DNA of 64,000 bases from Adenophora triphylla var. japonica (lineage: Eukaryota > Streptophyta > Magnoliopsida > Asterales > Campanulaceae). This document shows positions 32,091 through 42,648 of this stretch, piece after piece (position 1 is the first letter of the stretch; each line of letters opens with the position of its first letter). The stretch covers positions 124,001-188,000 of the forward strand of contig JAFEMH010000342.1 of the NCBI GenBank assembly GCA_022495995.1. Direction: 5' to 3'. The notes beneath the pieces were generated by a model. The model did not search any database and was not told the DNA's origin. It saw only the letters and a program-made list of their open reading frames with translations. Made by a program: the position numbers and the translations under genes.

Positions 32091-32339
32091 GGTGTCGACA
32101 TCCTAGGCCGTCTCTCCGGCTTTTCCTCTTTTGACTCCTTAGCGTGTCGTTTTGCGGCGTAATAGGATGTTCCACATATTTCGAGCCTCCACCGATGAAG
32201 TTGATCACCTTTGTTGATGCCGGGGGAGAAACCGGCCTTTCGGCTTCATGAGGAGCTTCGCATTTTCAGCCTTCTTCTTCTCGGGATCCCAACAACTCCT
32301 TAAGATGTCCTTTCGAGAGCAAGTAACCGATCTCCTTTC

Positions 32340-33900
32340 TTAACGCGATGCAGCTTCTCGCAACGTGTCCAAAGTCTTCATGGTAAGCGCACCATTTTGA
32401 TTTGTCACGCCATCCCGTGGTTTTGTCCGTTTTCTTTGGCCATCTCGGCTTTGTCTCCTAGGTTGCCCATTGCATAGAGTACACTGAAATGTCAACGGAA
32501 AAACAATAATCGAAATGTTAGGCACATTATCACTATCTTCATCCTCACCGTCTACCGAATTAATTTTGCTAGTGTCAATTCTCGGATAAGGATTGGGACG
32601 GTTGTTCCCGCGATGGGACGATTTAGTCTTTCTGTCGGGATGGTCATATGTCGACATCTTGGATGACGACTTCGATCTTCGCAGCCTCATCTTCCTCCAG
32701 CCTTATGAACCTTAATGCCCCGCTCCCGACTTCTTCTAGCCGCTTACAAGGAGTCATTACCAAATCTTGATAATACGTGAATCTTTCTTCAACCCCATTT
32801 TGAATGCTTCGTGGTCAGTCGACATGTCAAGATTGGGAATTTCTAACACCTCCTTATTGAACCGATGGACATAATCCTTCGTAGTCTCGTTAGGCTGCCG
32901 GGTCACGTTGTAGAGATCACTTGTCAACTTTTCAAATTGTCGATCGCATGAGAATTGGTTATAGAACATGTTGATGAGCCGGGCGTATGAACCAATTGAA
33001 CCTAGGGGTTGCCTAATCAGCCATTTGAGAGCCGGGTCCGGACAAGGTGGATCCAAATCCCCGCATAAGCAGCCTCCGTATTGAAGCGGGATATGGATTA
33101 TGTCCATCTTTTCTTGATAGTGTGCAACATGCTCCTGGGTCCGTGGTGCCGTCGTACAACTTCATAGATGGTAATAAACGCTTCGGGATGTCGATATTTG
33201 CAATTGCTGGGCAAACCGGGATTGATTGTAACAGCTTTGGGTCACCGGTTGAATTAGAGGAGTTACACCTGCACGTTCATTATCGCCTCTACGAGATCCC
33301 GCATCTGTTTAGCTAGTGGGTTTCTGCAAAAGGGTCAACCATAGGAATACGATTGAAATTATTATTATTGAAAAGATTATTTAGCAAACCAGTAATCGTC
33401 CGTAGTAGTCGTGACAAGAGTGTTGTCTATAAATGGAATGAATGGGGTGAATCCAACGGAAGATGGCGTCAATGGGGTGTCCCTGGCAAAGATGTCGACA
33501 TCATTAAAGATGTCGGAGGAGAACCGCCCATTGGAATGAATTCATTCTGAAATGTAGATCCTCCGGTGTTGTCAAAGTTGAGAATCCTTGCACGCAGCGG
33601 TGATATATTCTCAAGTCGAGATGCGATGAGCTGTTGATCTTTCTGCATCTTAATCATGGAATTGGTCAACACCTTCGAATTGTTATCTTGCTGGTCCAAC
33701 CTTTGATTCAACCTGGTCAAGATACTCCGGATGTCAGCATCTGCATTGGAAGACGTTGCCCCCTTTTGTGGAGTCTTCGTAGGTTAAGTTGGCTGAGACC
33801 CGGTCTGAGGAGGTGGTGGTAACAAGCTGGTTCTACCTCCTGATGTGGGAACAACGGCGGGACCTTTGCCGGCGGTGGACACATTGGGGGGTGCAGACAT
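32340..33900 (-). pseudogene. Element D: gag, frameshifted
   Basis: Start MSAPPNVSTAGKGPAVVP at 33900, about 80 bp inside the primer site. Later pieces are LTRLNQRLDQQDNNSKVL, then the gag core PALKWLIRQPLGSIGSYA, INMFYNQFSCDRQFEKL and TKDYVHRFNKEVLEIPN, then a basic tail. Pieces lie in several frames with internal stops, so no full product is possible. Confidence 0.75.
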
Positions 33901-33967
33901 AGTGAATTTGATTAGGAAATGTTTCAAATAACCGATAAACCACGAGGCCCCTCGGTGGGCGCCAAAT

Positions 33968-34496
33968 TGTTTTGGTAGAAAAAACAATAAAGTAGAATCT
34001 TAACTAGGTTTAGTGTGTGGATTGAATACTAAGGAGGGAACTATGGAATTCGATTATATGGAACAAAAGAATGAAAAAGAGATAATGACAACACGATTTG
34101 TTAACGAGGAAAACCTTGGAGGTGATAACCTCTTTGGAAAAAACCCCGGGAGTTAGGTCTCCAACCTTAAAGGTTTCACTATAATGATCACAAATACAAC
34201 TTTGGAAGATAATGGAGAGGATTACAAGAGATTTTTGTGTAGAGTGTGTGCGTATGAGCATGAATGTGTTTTTCCGTCTCCATTTCCCCTTAAATACAAG
34301 TAGATATGAAAGAGTCAATATGGTTCCTATAATCTCGGCATTTTGGTTTATCACTTCAACCTTAGTGAGACCAAGTCGCCCTAGCCGTTTGAAGGTCTGT
34401 TGAACGTGCTTGGAGATTGTTCCGCATTCCTCTCTTAATTACTGAAAAATAAGAATAAGAATATTAGGAAATATTGAACAAGTAAATATTAAAACA
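33968..34496 (-). repeat. 5' LTR of element D (minus)
   Basis: Left border set by the minus-strand primer site TTTGGCGCCCACCG next to it (about 33953-33967). TGTTTTGG at the left and TTAAAACA at the right make inverted ends. A minus-strand TATTTAAG box lies near 34292. The partner LTR is absent. The right border is less certain. Confidence 0.65.
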
Positions 34497-34596
34497 ATAC
34501 TTACAGTGTAATGACATCTCGATATGCAGGATCAATTGAAGATGTCGCCATGTTGAAAAATGCCCACAACAAGAAGCGCCCGAGTTCGAACCCCAG

Positions 34597-35217
34597 TTTC
34601 CAGACGATGGAATCTTCGTGATAGAGGGTACAAACCGCTGGCAGTTGTTCTTCGACGGTGCCGCCAACAAAAGGGGCAATGGTATCGGCATGGTATTGGT
34701 TGATCCAAAGGATGTGCACACCCCCATCGCTATCAAGTTGAATTTCCCGGCTACTAACAACGCCGCGGAGTATGAAGCTTGCATAGCCGGCCTCGAGGCG
34801 GCCTTGGAACGAAATGTCGAAAAGTTGGAGGTGTACGGAGACTCTCAGCTAATCATCAATCAGGTATCCAATAAGTGGAGAACCGTGGACCAGTACTTGC
34901 AAATGTACTATGCCTACATGGAGGATCTGATCGACCAATTCAAGGAGGTCACGTTCCACTACCTACCCCGGGACAAGAACAGGTTCGCGGATGCCCTGGC
35001 CACTTTGGCCTCTCTGGTGGAAATCCCAGAGGGAAAATCAGTAAAACCATTCAGGGTTGGGAGGCGCGAGAATCCCGCCTACTGTTGCCAGATCGAGCTA
35101 GAAAAGGTCGATGACTTGTGGTACAGTCAGATCTTTCAGTACCTTAAACATGGCGAAGCTTCGTTCCCAACGAAAAAGGATGGTAGGCTAAAAGAAGGCC
35201 TCCGCGCAAAAAGCTAG
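34597..35217 (+). CDS. Element C RNase H (Tat-type additional RNase H)
   Basis: Begins within the fragment as PDDGIFVIEGTNRWQ; no own start codon is expected inside a polyprotein. RNase H features: FFDGAANKRGNGIGMVLV, NNAAEYEACIAGLEAAL, LEVYGDSQLIINQVS and YLPRDKNRFADALATLAS, with acidic residues D, E, D and D in place. It continues in the same frame into integrase except for one TAG at 35215-35217. It would degrade RNA in the RNA/DNA hybrid. Confidence 0.9.
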   Translation, partial: FPDDGIFVIEGTNRWQLFFDGAANKRGNGIGMVLVDPKDVHTPIAIKLNFPATNNAAEYEACIAGLEAALERNVEKLEVYGDSQLIINQVSNKWRTVDQYLQMYYAYMEDLIDQFKEVTFHYLPRDKNRFADALATLASLVEIPEGKSVKPFRVGRRENPAYCCQIELEKVDDLWYSQIFQYLKHGEASFPTKKDGRLKEGLRAKS

Positions 35218-36393
35218 CAAGCGTTAAAAAGGTTGTCTGCACAGTACGTTATTCTGGGAGATGACCTATGGAAAAAAAGGCACCGAGGCCCACTTCTACT
35301 CTGCATCAGCAAGTCTAAAGCCAGAAAGGTCATGGAAGAAGTCCATGGTGGCGCATGTGGACCACATATGAACGCCCGAGCCTTGATGTTCAGCATACTC
35401 AGGATGGGTTATTATTGGATCTCCATGGAAACTGACTGTATTCAGTTTGTGCGAACCTGCGATAAGTGTCAGCGGTTCTCCAATCTTAACCATATACCTC
35501 CTCATGATCTCTACTGCATGAGCACTCCCTGGCCATTCGCAACTTGGGGGATCGACGTTATTGGGAAGATAACTCCTGCCGGCAGTAACGGGCACGAGTT
35601 CGTTTTGGTCGATGTGGATTACTTCACCAAGTGGGTTGAAGCAGCGTCCTACAAAGTCCTCAACTCCAAAAAGGTGGCCCGTTTCATAAAAGAAAACATC
35701 CTGTGCCGATATGGAGTTCCAAATGAGATTATCTCAGATAACGGGTCACATTTCGAGGGACACACCGACAAACTGCTCGCAGAATTCAGAATCAAGCGAC
35801 ACAAGTCCTCCCCTTATCGCCCTCAAACCAATGGTGCTGTCGAGGCCGCAAACAAGAATCTAGAAAGGATCATCCGGAAAATGGCTGAAAGGAGCCGGGA
35901 TTGGCCTGAGAAGCTTCACTTAGCACTTTGGGGCTACCGTACGTCAGTAAGAACTGCCACCGGTGAAACCCCGTTCGCTTTGACATATGGGATGAATGCC
36001 GTTCTACCCATTGAGCTAGAGATACCCTCTCTACGGGTCCTGCTTAAAAATGAAGTCAACGAGATAGACTGGCTTCAGAGTCAACACGACGAGCTAGCTC
36101 TTTTAGACGAGCGGAGGCTTAAAGCAATGGAGCACATCCGAGCTTATCAGAAGCGCATGGCTAGGGCCTTTGACAAGAAGGTACATCCCCGCGACATTAA
36201 AGTGGGTGATTTGGTCCTAAAAGAAAAGCCACCGAATCAGTTCAGTCCTCTGGGCAAGTGGGCACCAGTCTGGGTAGGCCCGTATCTGGTAAAAGAGATT
36301 TTCTCCGGTGGAGCAATGAAGTTGACGGATTTGGATGGTAACCCCTTCATGCACCCGGTGAACGGCGACAAATTACGCTGTTATTACATCTGA
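35218..36393 (+). CDS. Element C integrase
   Basis: Same frame as RNase H. Seen: zinc-binding HGGACGPHMN and CDKCQRFSNLNHIPPH, the first D in WGIDVIGKIT, the second D in IISDNGSHFEG, then PYRPQTNGAVEAANK with the catalytic E. The C-terminal part has EKLHLALWGYRTSVRTATG, YGMNAVLPIELEIPSLRVL and KVGDLVLKEKP. It ends in TGA at 36393. Apart from the upstream TAG there is no lesion, and this is the best preserved gypsy enzyme in the window. It inserts cDNA into the genome. Confidence 0.92.
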   Translation, partial: QALKRLSAQYVILGDDLWKKRHRGPLLLCISKSKARKVMEEVHGGACGPHMNARALMFSILRMGYYWISMETDCIQFVRTCDKCQRFSNLNHIPPHDLYCMSTPWPFATWGIDVIGKITPAGSNGHEFVLVDVDYFTKWVEAASYKVLNSKKVARFIKENILCRYGVPNEIISDNGSHFEGHTDKLLAEFRIKRHKSSPYRPQTNGAVEAANKNLERIIRKMAERSRDWPEKLHLALWGYRTSVRTATGETPFALTYGMNAVLPIELEIPSLRVLLKNEVNEIDWLQSQHDELALLDERRLKAMEHIRAYQKRMARAFDKKVHPRDIKVGDLVLKEKPPNQFSPLGKWAPVWVGPYLVKEIFSGGAMKLTDLDGNPFMHPVNGDKLRCYYI

Positions 36394-36476
36394 ATCGAGT
36401 CTCCCCCTCTAAAAAAAAAGAAGAGAAAAAAAAAAAAAACAAACAAAAACAAAAGCGCGAAAATAATGTACCCAGG

Positions 36477-36605
36477 CGAGACTAAAAACCTCTCAAAGGC
36501 AGTCCGTGCAAAACAAGGGGCGCGCTAGGTGCTAAAGAATATACCCAACTAGGCTGAAAACCCTAAAAACGGGCGGTCTAGGTAAAAAACAGGGTTGCAC
36601 CATTT
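36477..36605 (+). ncRNA. Hairpin module H1, two tandem copies (element C)
   Basis: Copy 1: GACT (36480-36483) with AGTC (36501-36504), inner CCT/AGG, tail GTGCAAAACAAGGGGCGCGC. Copy 2: CTAGGC (36549-36554) with GGTCTAG (36575-36581), inner CCC/GGG, tail GGTAAAAAACAGGGTTGCAC. They lie about 85 and 155 bp after the integrase stop. Confidence 0.45.
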
Positions 36606-36649
36606 GTCCCCCTTCTATCTATCCCTTTCTTAAACACAAAGGTAATTGG

Positions 36650-36715
36650 GTCGAACTACGGACACCTGAGCCCCTCAGTCCAATCTGTAAAAGGGGAACG
36701 TAGGCAGCCGTTCGC
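36650..36715 (+). ncRNA. Module H2 (element C, after integrase)
   Basis: GTCGAACTACG, then CCCCT ... AGGGG, then AACGTAGGCAGCCG. Outer stem CTACG (36656-36660) with CGTAG (36699-36703). Confidence 0.45.
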
Positions 36716-36958
36716 GGTTCGGTTTAAAAAACATAAAAATCACCAAATCCTGTCAAACAGTTGTATTTGGGATTACCAAAATGTGTCTTGATTAAGCTCT
36801 GAAGTAATTTCAACTTTCATCACATTAATACATTCATTGATGAGTTCAAGCACGGTTTACTCTCGACTCATTAACATTAGCAAAATAATATCTTTTAAAA
36901 GGTACATCTAAATTGTCTGTGTCGGCAAATAAGGGATACAATGACTGGTCACCTAATC

Positions 36959-38577
36959 CTAGTCGCTCGTTCCCACTCCCGAGTTAGCATTCTTATGCTT
37001 CCTCTTCCTTGGTCCTCGGGAGGTCTTTGGCTTAGCCATATCAAACAATCCTGTCTCCCATCGCCCCGGCTCTGGAATAATACGAGTCGGTGAGTCAACC
37101 AATCCGGCAGCTCTCAACGCCGCCTGGGCAGCTCTCCACTCTCTCAGAGCTGTCCTCCAAGCCATAATTTCAGGGTCATCCCTCATTTTGGCTCTCCTCT
37201 CCACGAGTCTCTCAAAATCCGCTGCCGGATCATCGATCACATTGTCGGGGTCAGCCTGTGCCTCAGCATCGCGTAGCTCCAGGCTAGATTGGTCTCCTCC
37301 TCGGATTCCTCTGCAATACACTTCAATGGTGTGCTGGACTGGTCCCATCTGCTCCCCATACCAGATCAAATACAAGGTGGATAGATATGTGATCCCCCGA
37401 GTCTTCCGTATCAGTGTATGAGTGGGAAAAGCTGCCCCTGAAAACGCCCTGTCAAAGAACCTAAGGGTCCAGACATCAGTCATGTCAAGAAGAATGGTAT
37501 CCCGAGCCATCTACTCTCTGAACCCATCAACAGCCTGCTGTGGGTATCCATACTGCCTCTGAACAAGCAAGGGGATACTGAATGACGAGAAGTGTAGTCC
37601 TGGCAGCCTCACTATAGCAGAGCCATCCTGCCTACCGCTCATGATCTCGAGCCTCCATCCGGGAACCCGATCTTGGATATCGGTGGTAGTATACACGGCC
37701 GCCGCTCGCCAACCTTCCCGTGAAGCCTCGGGAGCCACTCGCCTCGCTGCGTAACCCAAGGTGCCGCAGCCTCATCCAATGTAACGGGGAAATAAGCCTC
37801 AACCGCTCAAAGAGCCACAATGACAAAAGACCGGGGCTTCCGCGTCCCACGTGCACCGACCCTCCACCGGCCGGTCCATCCCGTGATAGGTCTCTCGCCA
37901 AACAGAATGGGAACTATGTCTCTCTCCCCGCCGGGTCGAACCTCAGTCAGTGTGATTCCTCGAGAGCCCCGCATCTGTCTAACAACTCCCAGCATCAAGC
38001 CGGAGCATACCCCATCATACTCATAGAAGCAGTATAGGGAGATCATAATCAGCATGAAAATGTCCATGGCTGTAGATAAGTCAAACTGTTCTGGGCTTGA
38101 CACAGCCAATCGGGCTATATGGGCCAGGTCAACAAAGGACAGGTCAAGAATCAGATCAGTCACCTGCTCTGCGCGAAAGCCCAAGAAGTCGGCCAATTGC
38201 TCAGTCAAAGGTCGCGGATCTCGCGGGAAGACAGGATCTCTAAGCTCAGCTCCCCCAATCAGTGCACGGAACTCCTCAATCGTGGGTGTGAGATCGTTAT
38301 ACGAGAGGGTAAAGACATGCCTCTCCCGGTCCCAGTGTCTGGATGCGGCGCGGAGAAGGTTCCAATCTACCGCCCACTCCTTCAATGCCCAGATACATTT
38401 CAACCCATATCGTTGGTCAATGAACCTCCTATTGTTGCTGCGATGACGGCGGGTCAGATCTATGAGATCAGAATGAAATTGACGCTCTTTGGTCTTAGAT
38501 CTGTTGTCATAATGTTCCATTTTGGACCAAAGATCAAATCTTGGGGCTAATTTTGAGGTGGAAGACAAACTTGACAC
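36959..38577 (-). pseudogene. Antisense gene 1 of element C: DUF7745-like protein (broken)
   Basis: Opposite to the element's own genes. From MSSLSSTSKLAPRFD at 38577 (or MEHYDNRSKT at 38520), 256 residues are open: LKCIWALKEWAVDWNLLRAA, HVFTLSYNDLTPTIEEFRAL, LADFLGFRAEQV and GVVRQMRGSRGI. After two frame changes near 37805 and 37760 it continues with RVPGWRLEIMS and FSIPLLVQRQYGYPQQA. A TAG (37511) follows, then MTDVWTLRFFDRAFSG and YLIWYGEQMGPVQ to 36959. The NDLTPTIEEFRALI and VWTLRFF blocks resemble plant DUF7745 proteins (family recalled, not searched). Extra antisense ORFs between pol and the 3' LTR are known for Tat-lineage elements. Function unknown. Confidence 0.65.
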
Positions 38578-38616
38578 CTAATGTGGCTACTGGAATGAAC
38601 TGTTCCCGAATCTGCC

Positions 38617-38716
38617 TTTTATAAAGTGCTGAAACTTGCTGAACAAGAAACCTGTCCCACAGACTCTCTATGTCGTGCGACATAAAGGTCCCAAGAAGCC
38701 CTGTGTCGGACGACAT
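38617..38716 (-). promoter_or_regulatory. Promoter of antisense gene 1 of element C: two TGTCG-NN-CGACA dyads and TATA
   Basis: Minus-strand TATAAAAG (38617-38624) lies 40 bp before the ATG at 38577. Upstream are ATGTCGTGCGACAT (38670-38683) and TGTCGGACGACA (38704-38715), the same dyads found in the element's LTR. Confidence 0.6.
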
Positions 38717-38719
38717 AGA

Positions 38720-39148
38720 GAACTACATCAAGAACAAAGAATACAGCAATCGGCAACAGCAATCCCAAAGCGACCCAACGCTTGCTCAAAAGACCACCCA
38801 AACCTGTTCAAAGCACCACAAAATCATGCCTAAACACTCCCCCTCGCTCATAAAGCCCACGGGAGAGGATGTGGCACATCCAACACACCCACAGACACGT
38901 AAATGTCACCCAAAGCATACAAAAATCACAAAAATACCCCAATACATCAAAAGCCACCATTTCCGTGCCTTTCTTGGGATGAACTCGTGCATATGAACCA
39001 GCAAATACATAAATAAATAAATGTTTTGGCTGTCAAAATACAAGAACAATAAAATATTTGTTTTACAATCCCAAAAGAACAAAAATAGCACATGCATTTC
39101 TCCTCTCTCCTAAAAGAGTCAAAGCATGGCAAAAGGGGACCGTCGTGA
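38720..39148. other. Spacer between the two antisense genes of element C
   Basis: No coding sequence seen; AT-rich near 39000-39090 with AAATAAATAAATG, which could serve polyadenylation of antisense gene 2 on the minus strand (reads CATTTATTTATTT). Confidence 0.4.
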
Positions 39149-41502
39149 TCACTCCGACTCGGAGTCGTCATCAGAACCGTCCTCCTCCTCAGAGCCGCTG
39201 TCATCCTCAGCGCTGACTACCTCCTCCTCGGAGCCGCTCTGCTCCTGGCCATCATCGCCACCCTCCGGCACCTCATGGATCTCGCCGTCTGAATCATCGC
39301 CCTCATAATGCGCCCAAGGCTGGGGCTCAGCATAATACCCCTGCCACTCAGGAATAGTGGAATAGGGGGGCTGGTAGGGATCATCCTCGCCATCATCATC
39401 ATCAGGCTGGGGCTGCTGACTAGATCCGCCCGCCTGCGAACCAGAAGGAGCAAAAGTAGGTCTGGGCCTCTTCTTCGGAGGCACTACATCATCAGGACGG
39501 GAGCTGCACTTCCCCTTCCAATGCTCCGCGCTCCTCTGAAACTGGCGCATCATCTTCACAGCACCGGTGAGCGCCTTCGCCACCATCCTAAATGTTTTGG
39601 CTGGAACCTGTTCAATGAAAACAGAAAAGGCAGTCAGAAGCAATCAATGCAGACAGTAAAGTGGTTAAAAGCTGGAATAAATCAGAAAAAAGGGAAATTA
39701 CTCACAGAAGTAGTCCCTCGGGGCAGCCGCAGATGCGGGTGAGTCTCGGACATATCAAAAGAGGAGCGGCGAACGCCCGGCCTCATACTCAAAAGATCGG
39801 GAGGCGCCGGTGCTCGCATCCCCGCTGCCCTCCTAGCAGCCATAACCTGAGGAGTCACCAACCGGGTGAAGACAAAGTAGGCATAACCACCCTCCTCATA
39901 AAACTCGGCAGCGTCAATGCCGGTCCGCAGCCGCTCCAAATCAGGCAAGGCCCTAATGTGCCATATCCCCGGAGGAGGATCACGAGGAACACGAGCAGCC
40001 GCACCAAGACCATGCTGCCTGCTCACTCTCTCCCCCAAGTACAGGGCATCTCCCTCAAGGCCGATCAAGAGCCTCCTCGTCCTGGTCACCTGGGCGGCAG
40101 CACCAACCAAATCCTCACCATACCGGCCGTGCCAGGGGAAGTGTCTCAACCCGACAGGAGTGCCCCTCAGAGCAATCATAATATCATGGTAACAAGCCGT
40201 CTTACGGGGCTTAACCCCGTCCACCTTCCGGCTCTCTCTCACCCCGAAAGTCCAACGGAGAATGGCAGGGAACAGATCTGCCGCAATCCTCTCGGGCACG
40301 ACCTGTGCGTAATGTAGAACACCTCATAGGCCCACACCCGAAATCGTAGACAAAAGACTCTCGGTGTGCAAAGAATAAGATGAAATGAAGACAGAAAAGT
40401 CAAGTGCAACAGTCAATGTGCGAAAAAAGCAAAGGACATACCTCCAGCACAGTCTGGTAAAAATCCAAAGAGGTCACGCTGCCTCTGCTCACCTCATCCA
40501 GGCCCCTGTACACCTGGGCTAAACCAGCCTCTCCCCAAGAAAAGGTGGACACCTGGTCCCAATCCCGAAGAGGCTCCAACAGAAGAGTCAATGCCGTCGT
40601 AGAGGCATTGCAAAACAGGGTGTCAGACAACCCAGCCCAGACGAAGGCTCTAGCTAGCTGCTCAGCAGTAACCACGGCGGCACCCTCAGAAAACAGACGA
40701 CTCTAATCCGTCAAAGCAGAATGCAGGTCCGCCAACGGGACCCCATTGCCCTTAAGGCGAAAAGTCATGCCAGTCAAGGCTCTGATGGCGTCTGGGCTCA
40801 ACACGCCAGGATCCTCAGTAAAGATCGGCCTGTCTGTAAACCGCACCGCAATAGCCGTAAAATCATAGGGAGTGATGGTCGCCTCACCCCAGGAAAGATG
40901 GAAAGTGTGGGTAGAGTCCCACCAGAACTGCCTGAAGGCCCGCACAAGCTCCACGCTCCTGGCCGTGTCCCCAAAAGCTCCAACAGCTGTGAAGAATGGT
41001 CCAAGACCAAGAAGAAAGACCAGTCCCTTAGGACTATCCGACAAATCAGAAGAGCCCGGTAAAAGACCCCAAATGGTCGCAATCGCCTCAGGAGACCCCT
41101 TTGTCCGCAAGGTCTGCAGGTAAGCACAACACAGGTATCAAAAACCATAACAATATGTGCATGCATTCATACACAAAAATCATCACTAAATTCTTTCAAA
41201 ATAAGAAGAAACAGAAAAGGAAAAATCTTTTCAAAAACACATTCATCCCATGCCAAGCATGCAATCCCTTTTTGGGTGCGATTTCCCCCAAATTCCAAAT
41301 CTCAAACCCTAGAAATCAAATTTCAAGGGTTAATGTCTAGAATGCTTACCCCCTTCTGCTCCATGGTAGAAGTGTGAAAGTCGAGGCCCGGGTAGAGGCC
41401 ATTCCCCTCCGGAGATCTCTTCCGTCTATTTCGATCGACGAGTCTCCTCCTCTCGGACAAGACTTGTTGTACATTCCTTCTCGCTTCGGCTCGCGGAGGC
41501 AT
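39149..41502 (-). CDS. Antisense gene 2 of element C: four-exon plant-mobile-domain-like protein
   Basis: Exons on the minus strand: about 41502-41350 (MPPRAEARRNVQQ ..., donor GTAAGC), 41113-40442 (acceptor CTGCAG, donor GTATGT), about 40340-39706 (donor GTGAGT) and 39607-39149 (acceptor AACAG). Exon 2 reads GLLPGSSDLSDSPKGL, FWWDSTHTFHLSWGEATITP and YDFTAIAV, the style of the plant mobile domain. Exon 3 has LLIGLEGDALYLGERVSRQH. Exon 4 ends in a Ser/Asp/Glu-rich tail. One in-frame TAG (40703) and a possible frame change at the exon 3 start suggest decay. Element E has the same four exons at matching places. PMD proteins are found both as host genes and in transposons; function here unknown. 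Confidence 0.65.
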
Positions 41503-41790
41503 GATCGAATTCGTGATTTAAATCAAAATCAAAGGAAGAATTTTCGAAAATTTTCTCCTCTCCTCTCCTTGTTCTCGGCGGCAAGTGGATGGTTTTAAGA
41601 CCTTTGTCTTACGACTGCGGTTTTAATTGAATCTCGCACAGGAACCTTCCCATGTCGGACGACACCCACAGTCCAGAAGGGTGATTTTCCCCTTTTGCCC
41701 CTCATTAAATTCTGTCAGCCTATCTTGGCTGCCCATCATCAAAATTCATCATTTTAGTTGGGCTCAAATACCCACCTCTCTTTCCAATAC
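41503..41790 (-). promoter_or_regulatory. Upstream region of antisense gene 2 of element C
   Basis: Holds one TGTCGGACGACA dyad (41653-41664) about 150 bp before the ATG and a weak minus-strand TTAAAA box near 41621. Confidence 0.4.
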
Positions 41791-41799
41791 ACACAGACA

Positions 41800-41995
41800 C
41801 AATGGCCCGGAACGGCCTTAAACTACCCGGTCCGGAAAGACCGTACAGATTTCCAACAACACAATGGCCCGGAACGGCCTTAAACTACCCGGTCCGGAAA
41901 GACCGTACAGATTTCCAACACAACACACAATTGGCCCGGAACGGCCTTAAACTACCCGGTCCGGAAAGACCGCACAGATTTCCACAGTCAAATTA
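41800..41995 (+). repeat. ~63-bp tandem repeat, three copies (element C)
   Basis: Unit words AATGGCCCGGAACGGCCTT, ACTACCCGGTCCGGAAAGAC and AGATTTCCA. It contains the dyad CGGTCCGGAAAGACCG. Confidence 0.85.
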
Positions 41996-42440
41996 GCGGG
42001 TGACTCCCAAAGAAAAAAGTCAACATTTCCAGCGGGTGACTCCCAAAGAAAAAAGTCAACATCCCCAGCGGGTGACTCCCAAAGAAAAAAGTCAAATCAG
42101 CGGGCGACTTCCCAAAGAAAAAAGTCATATCTTTCAGGGTGACTCCCCATCAAAACAGTCCAACCAGCGGGTGAGTCCCAAAGAAAAAAAAGTCAACGTT
42201 TCCAGCGGGTGACTCCCAAAGAAAAAGTCAACATCCTCAGCGGGCGACTTCCCAAAGAAAAAAGTCAAATCCTCGGGTGACTCCCCATCGAAACAGTCAA
42301 TCTTCGGGAGACTCCCTTGGAGCGATCAATCTCGGGTGCAAATGCCCATCTTCGGGGTGACTCCCCTTGGAACAGTCAATCTCGGGTACAAACGCCCATC
42401 TCCGGGTGACTCCCTCGAATGGGTCACTTTCGGGTACAAA
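41996..42440 (+). repeat. ~34-bp tandem repeat array (element C)
   Basis: AGCGGGTGACTCCCAAAGAA units (about eight) grade into CGGGTGACTCCCCATC and CGGGTACAAACGCCCATC variants. Confidence 0.85.
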
Positions 42441-42469
42441 ACCCGTAGCCTTTCATTTGGCGCCCCATC

Positions 42470-42525
42470 CTCAACGAACTAAGATTCGGCTTGATTCCCC
42501 CACGGGATACGTAGGAATCCTCTTC
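42470..42525 (+). ncRNA. Module H2 (element C, before the LTR)
   Basis: AACGAACTAAGATTCGG, inner TCCC-ccac-GGGA, then TACGTAGGAATCC. The outer stem has one mismatch (CTAAG with CGTAG). Confidence 0.4.
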
Positions 42526-42607
42526 ATAAGAGGTCCAGCCACTTGACCATCTTGGTCACCTTTTTCCCGGCCATTCGTGTCCGGCTCGGGATTCTCATTT
42601 TTTATCG

Positions 42608-42648
42608 ACGACCCCGCTTCCCGTGGAAGTGACATCGCCGAGGGGCTC
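42608..42648 (+). other. Pre-LTR hairpin and polypurine tract of element C
   Basis: CTTCC-cgt-GGAAG hairpin, then GACATCGCCGAGGGGCTC. GAGGGGCTC (42640-42648) abuts the LTR. Confidence 0.6.

Larger units (their letters stand above)
34502..42648 (+). mobile_element. Element C: 3' half of a Tat-lineage gypsy element with antisense genes
   Basis: From left: RNase H and integrase on the plus strand, H1 and H2 modules, two minus-strand genes, tandem repeats, polypurine tract GAGGGGCTC (42640-42648), LTR. Gag, protease and RT are missing on the left, where element D abuts. The order matches element E. Confidence 0.85.
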
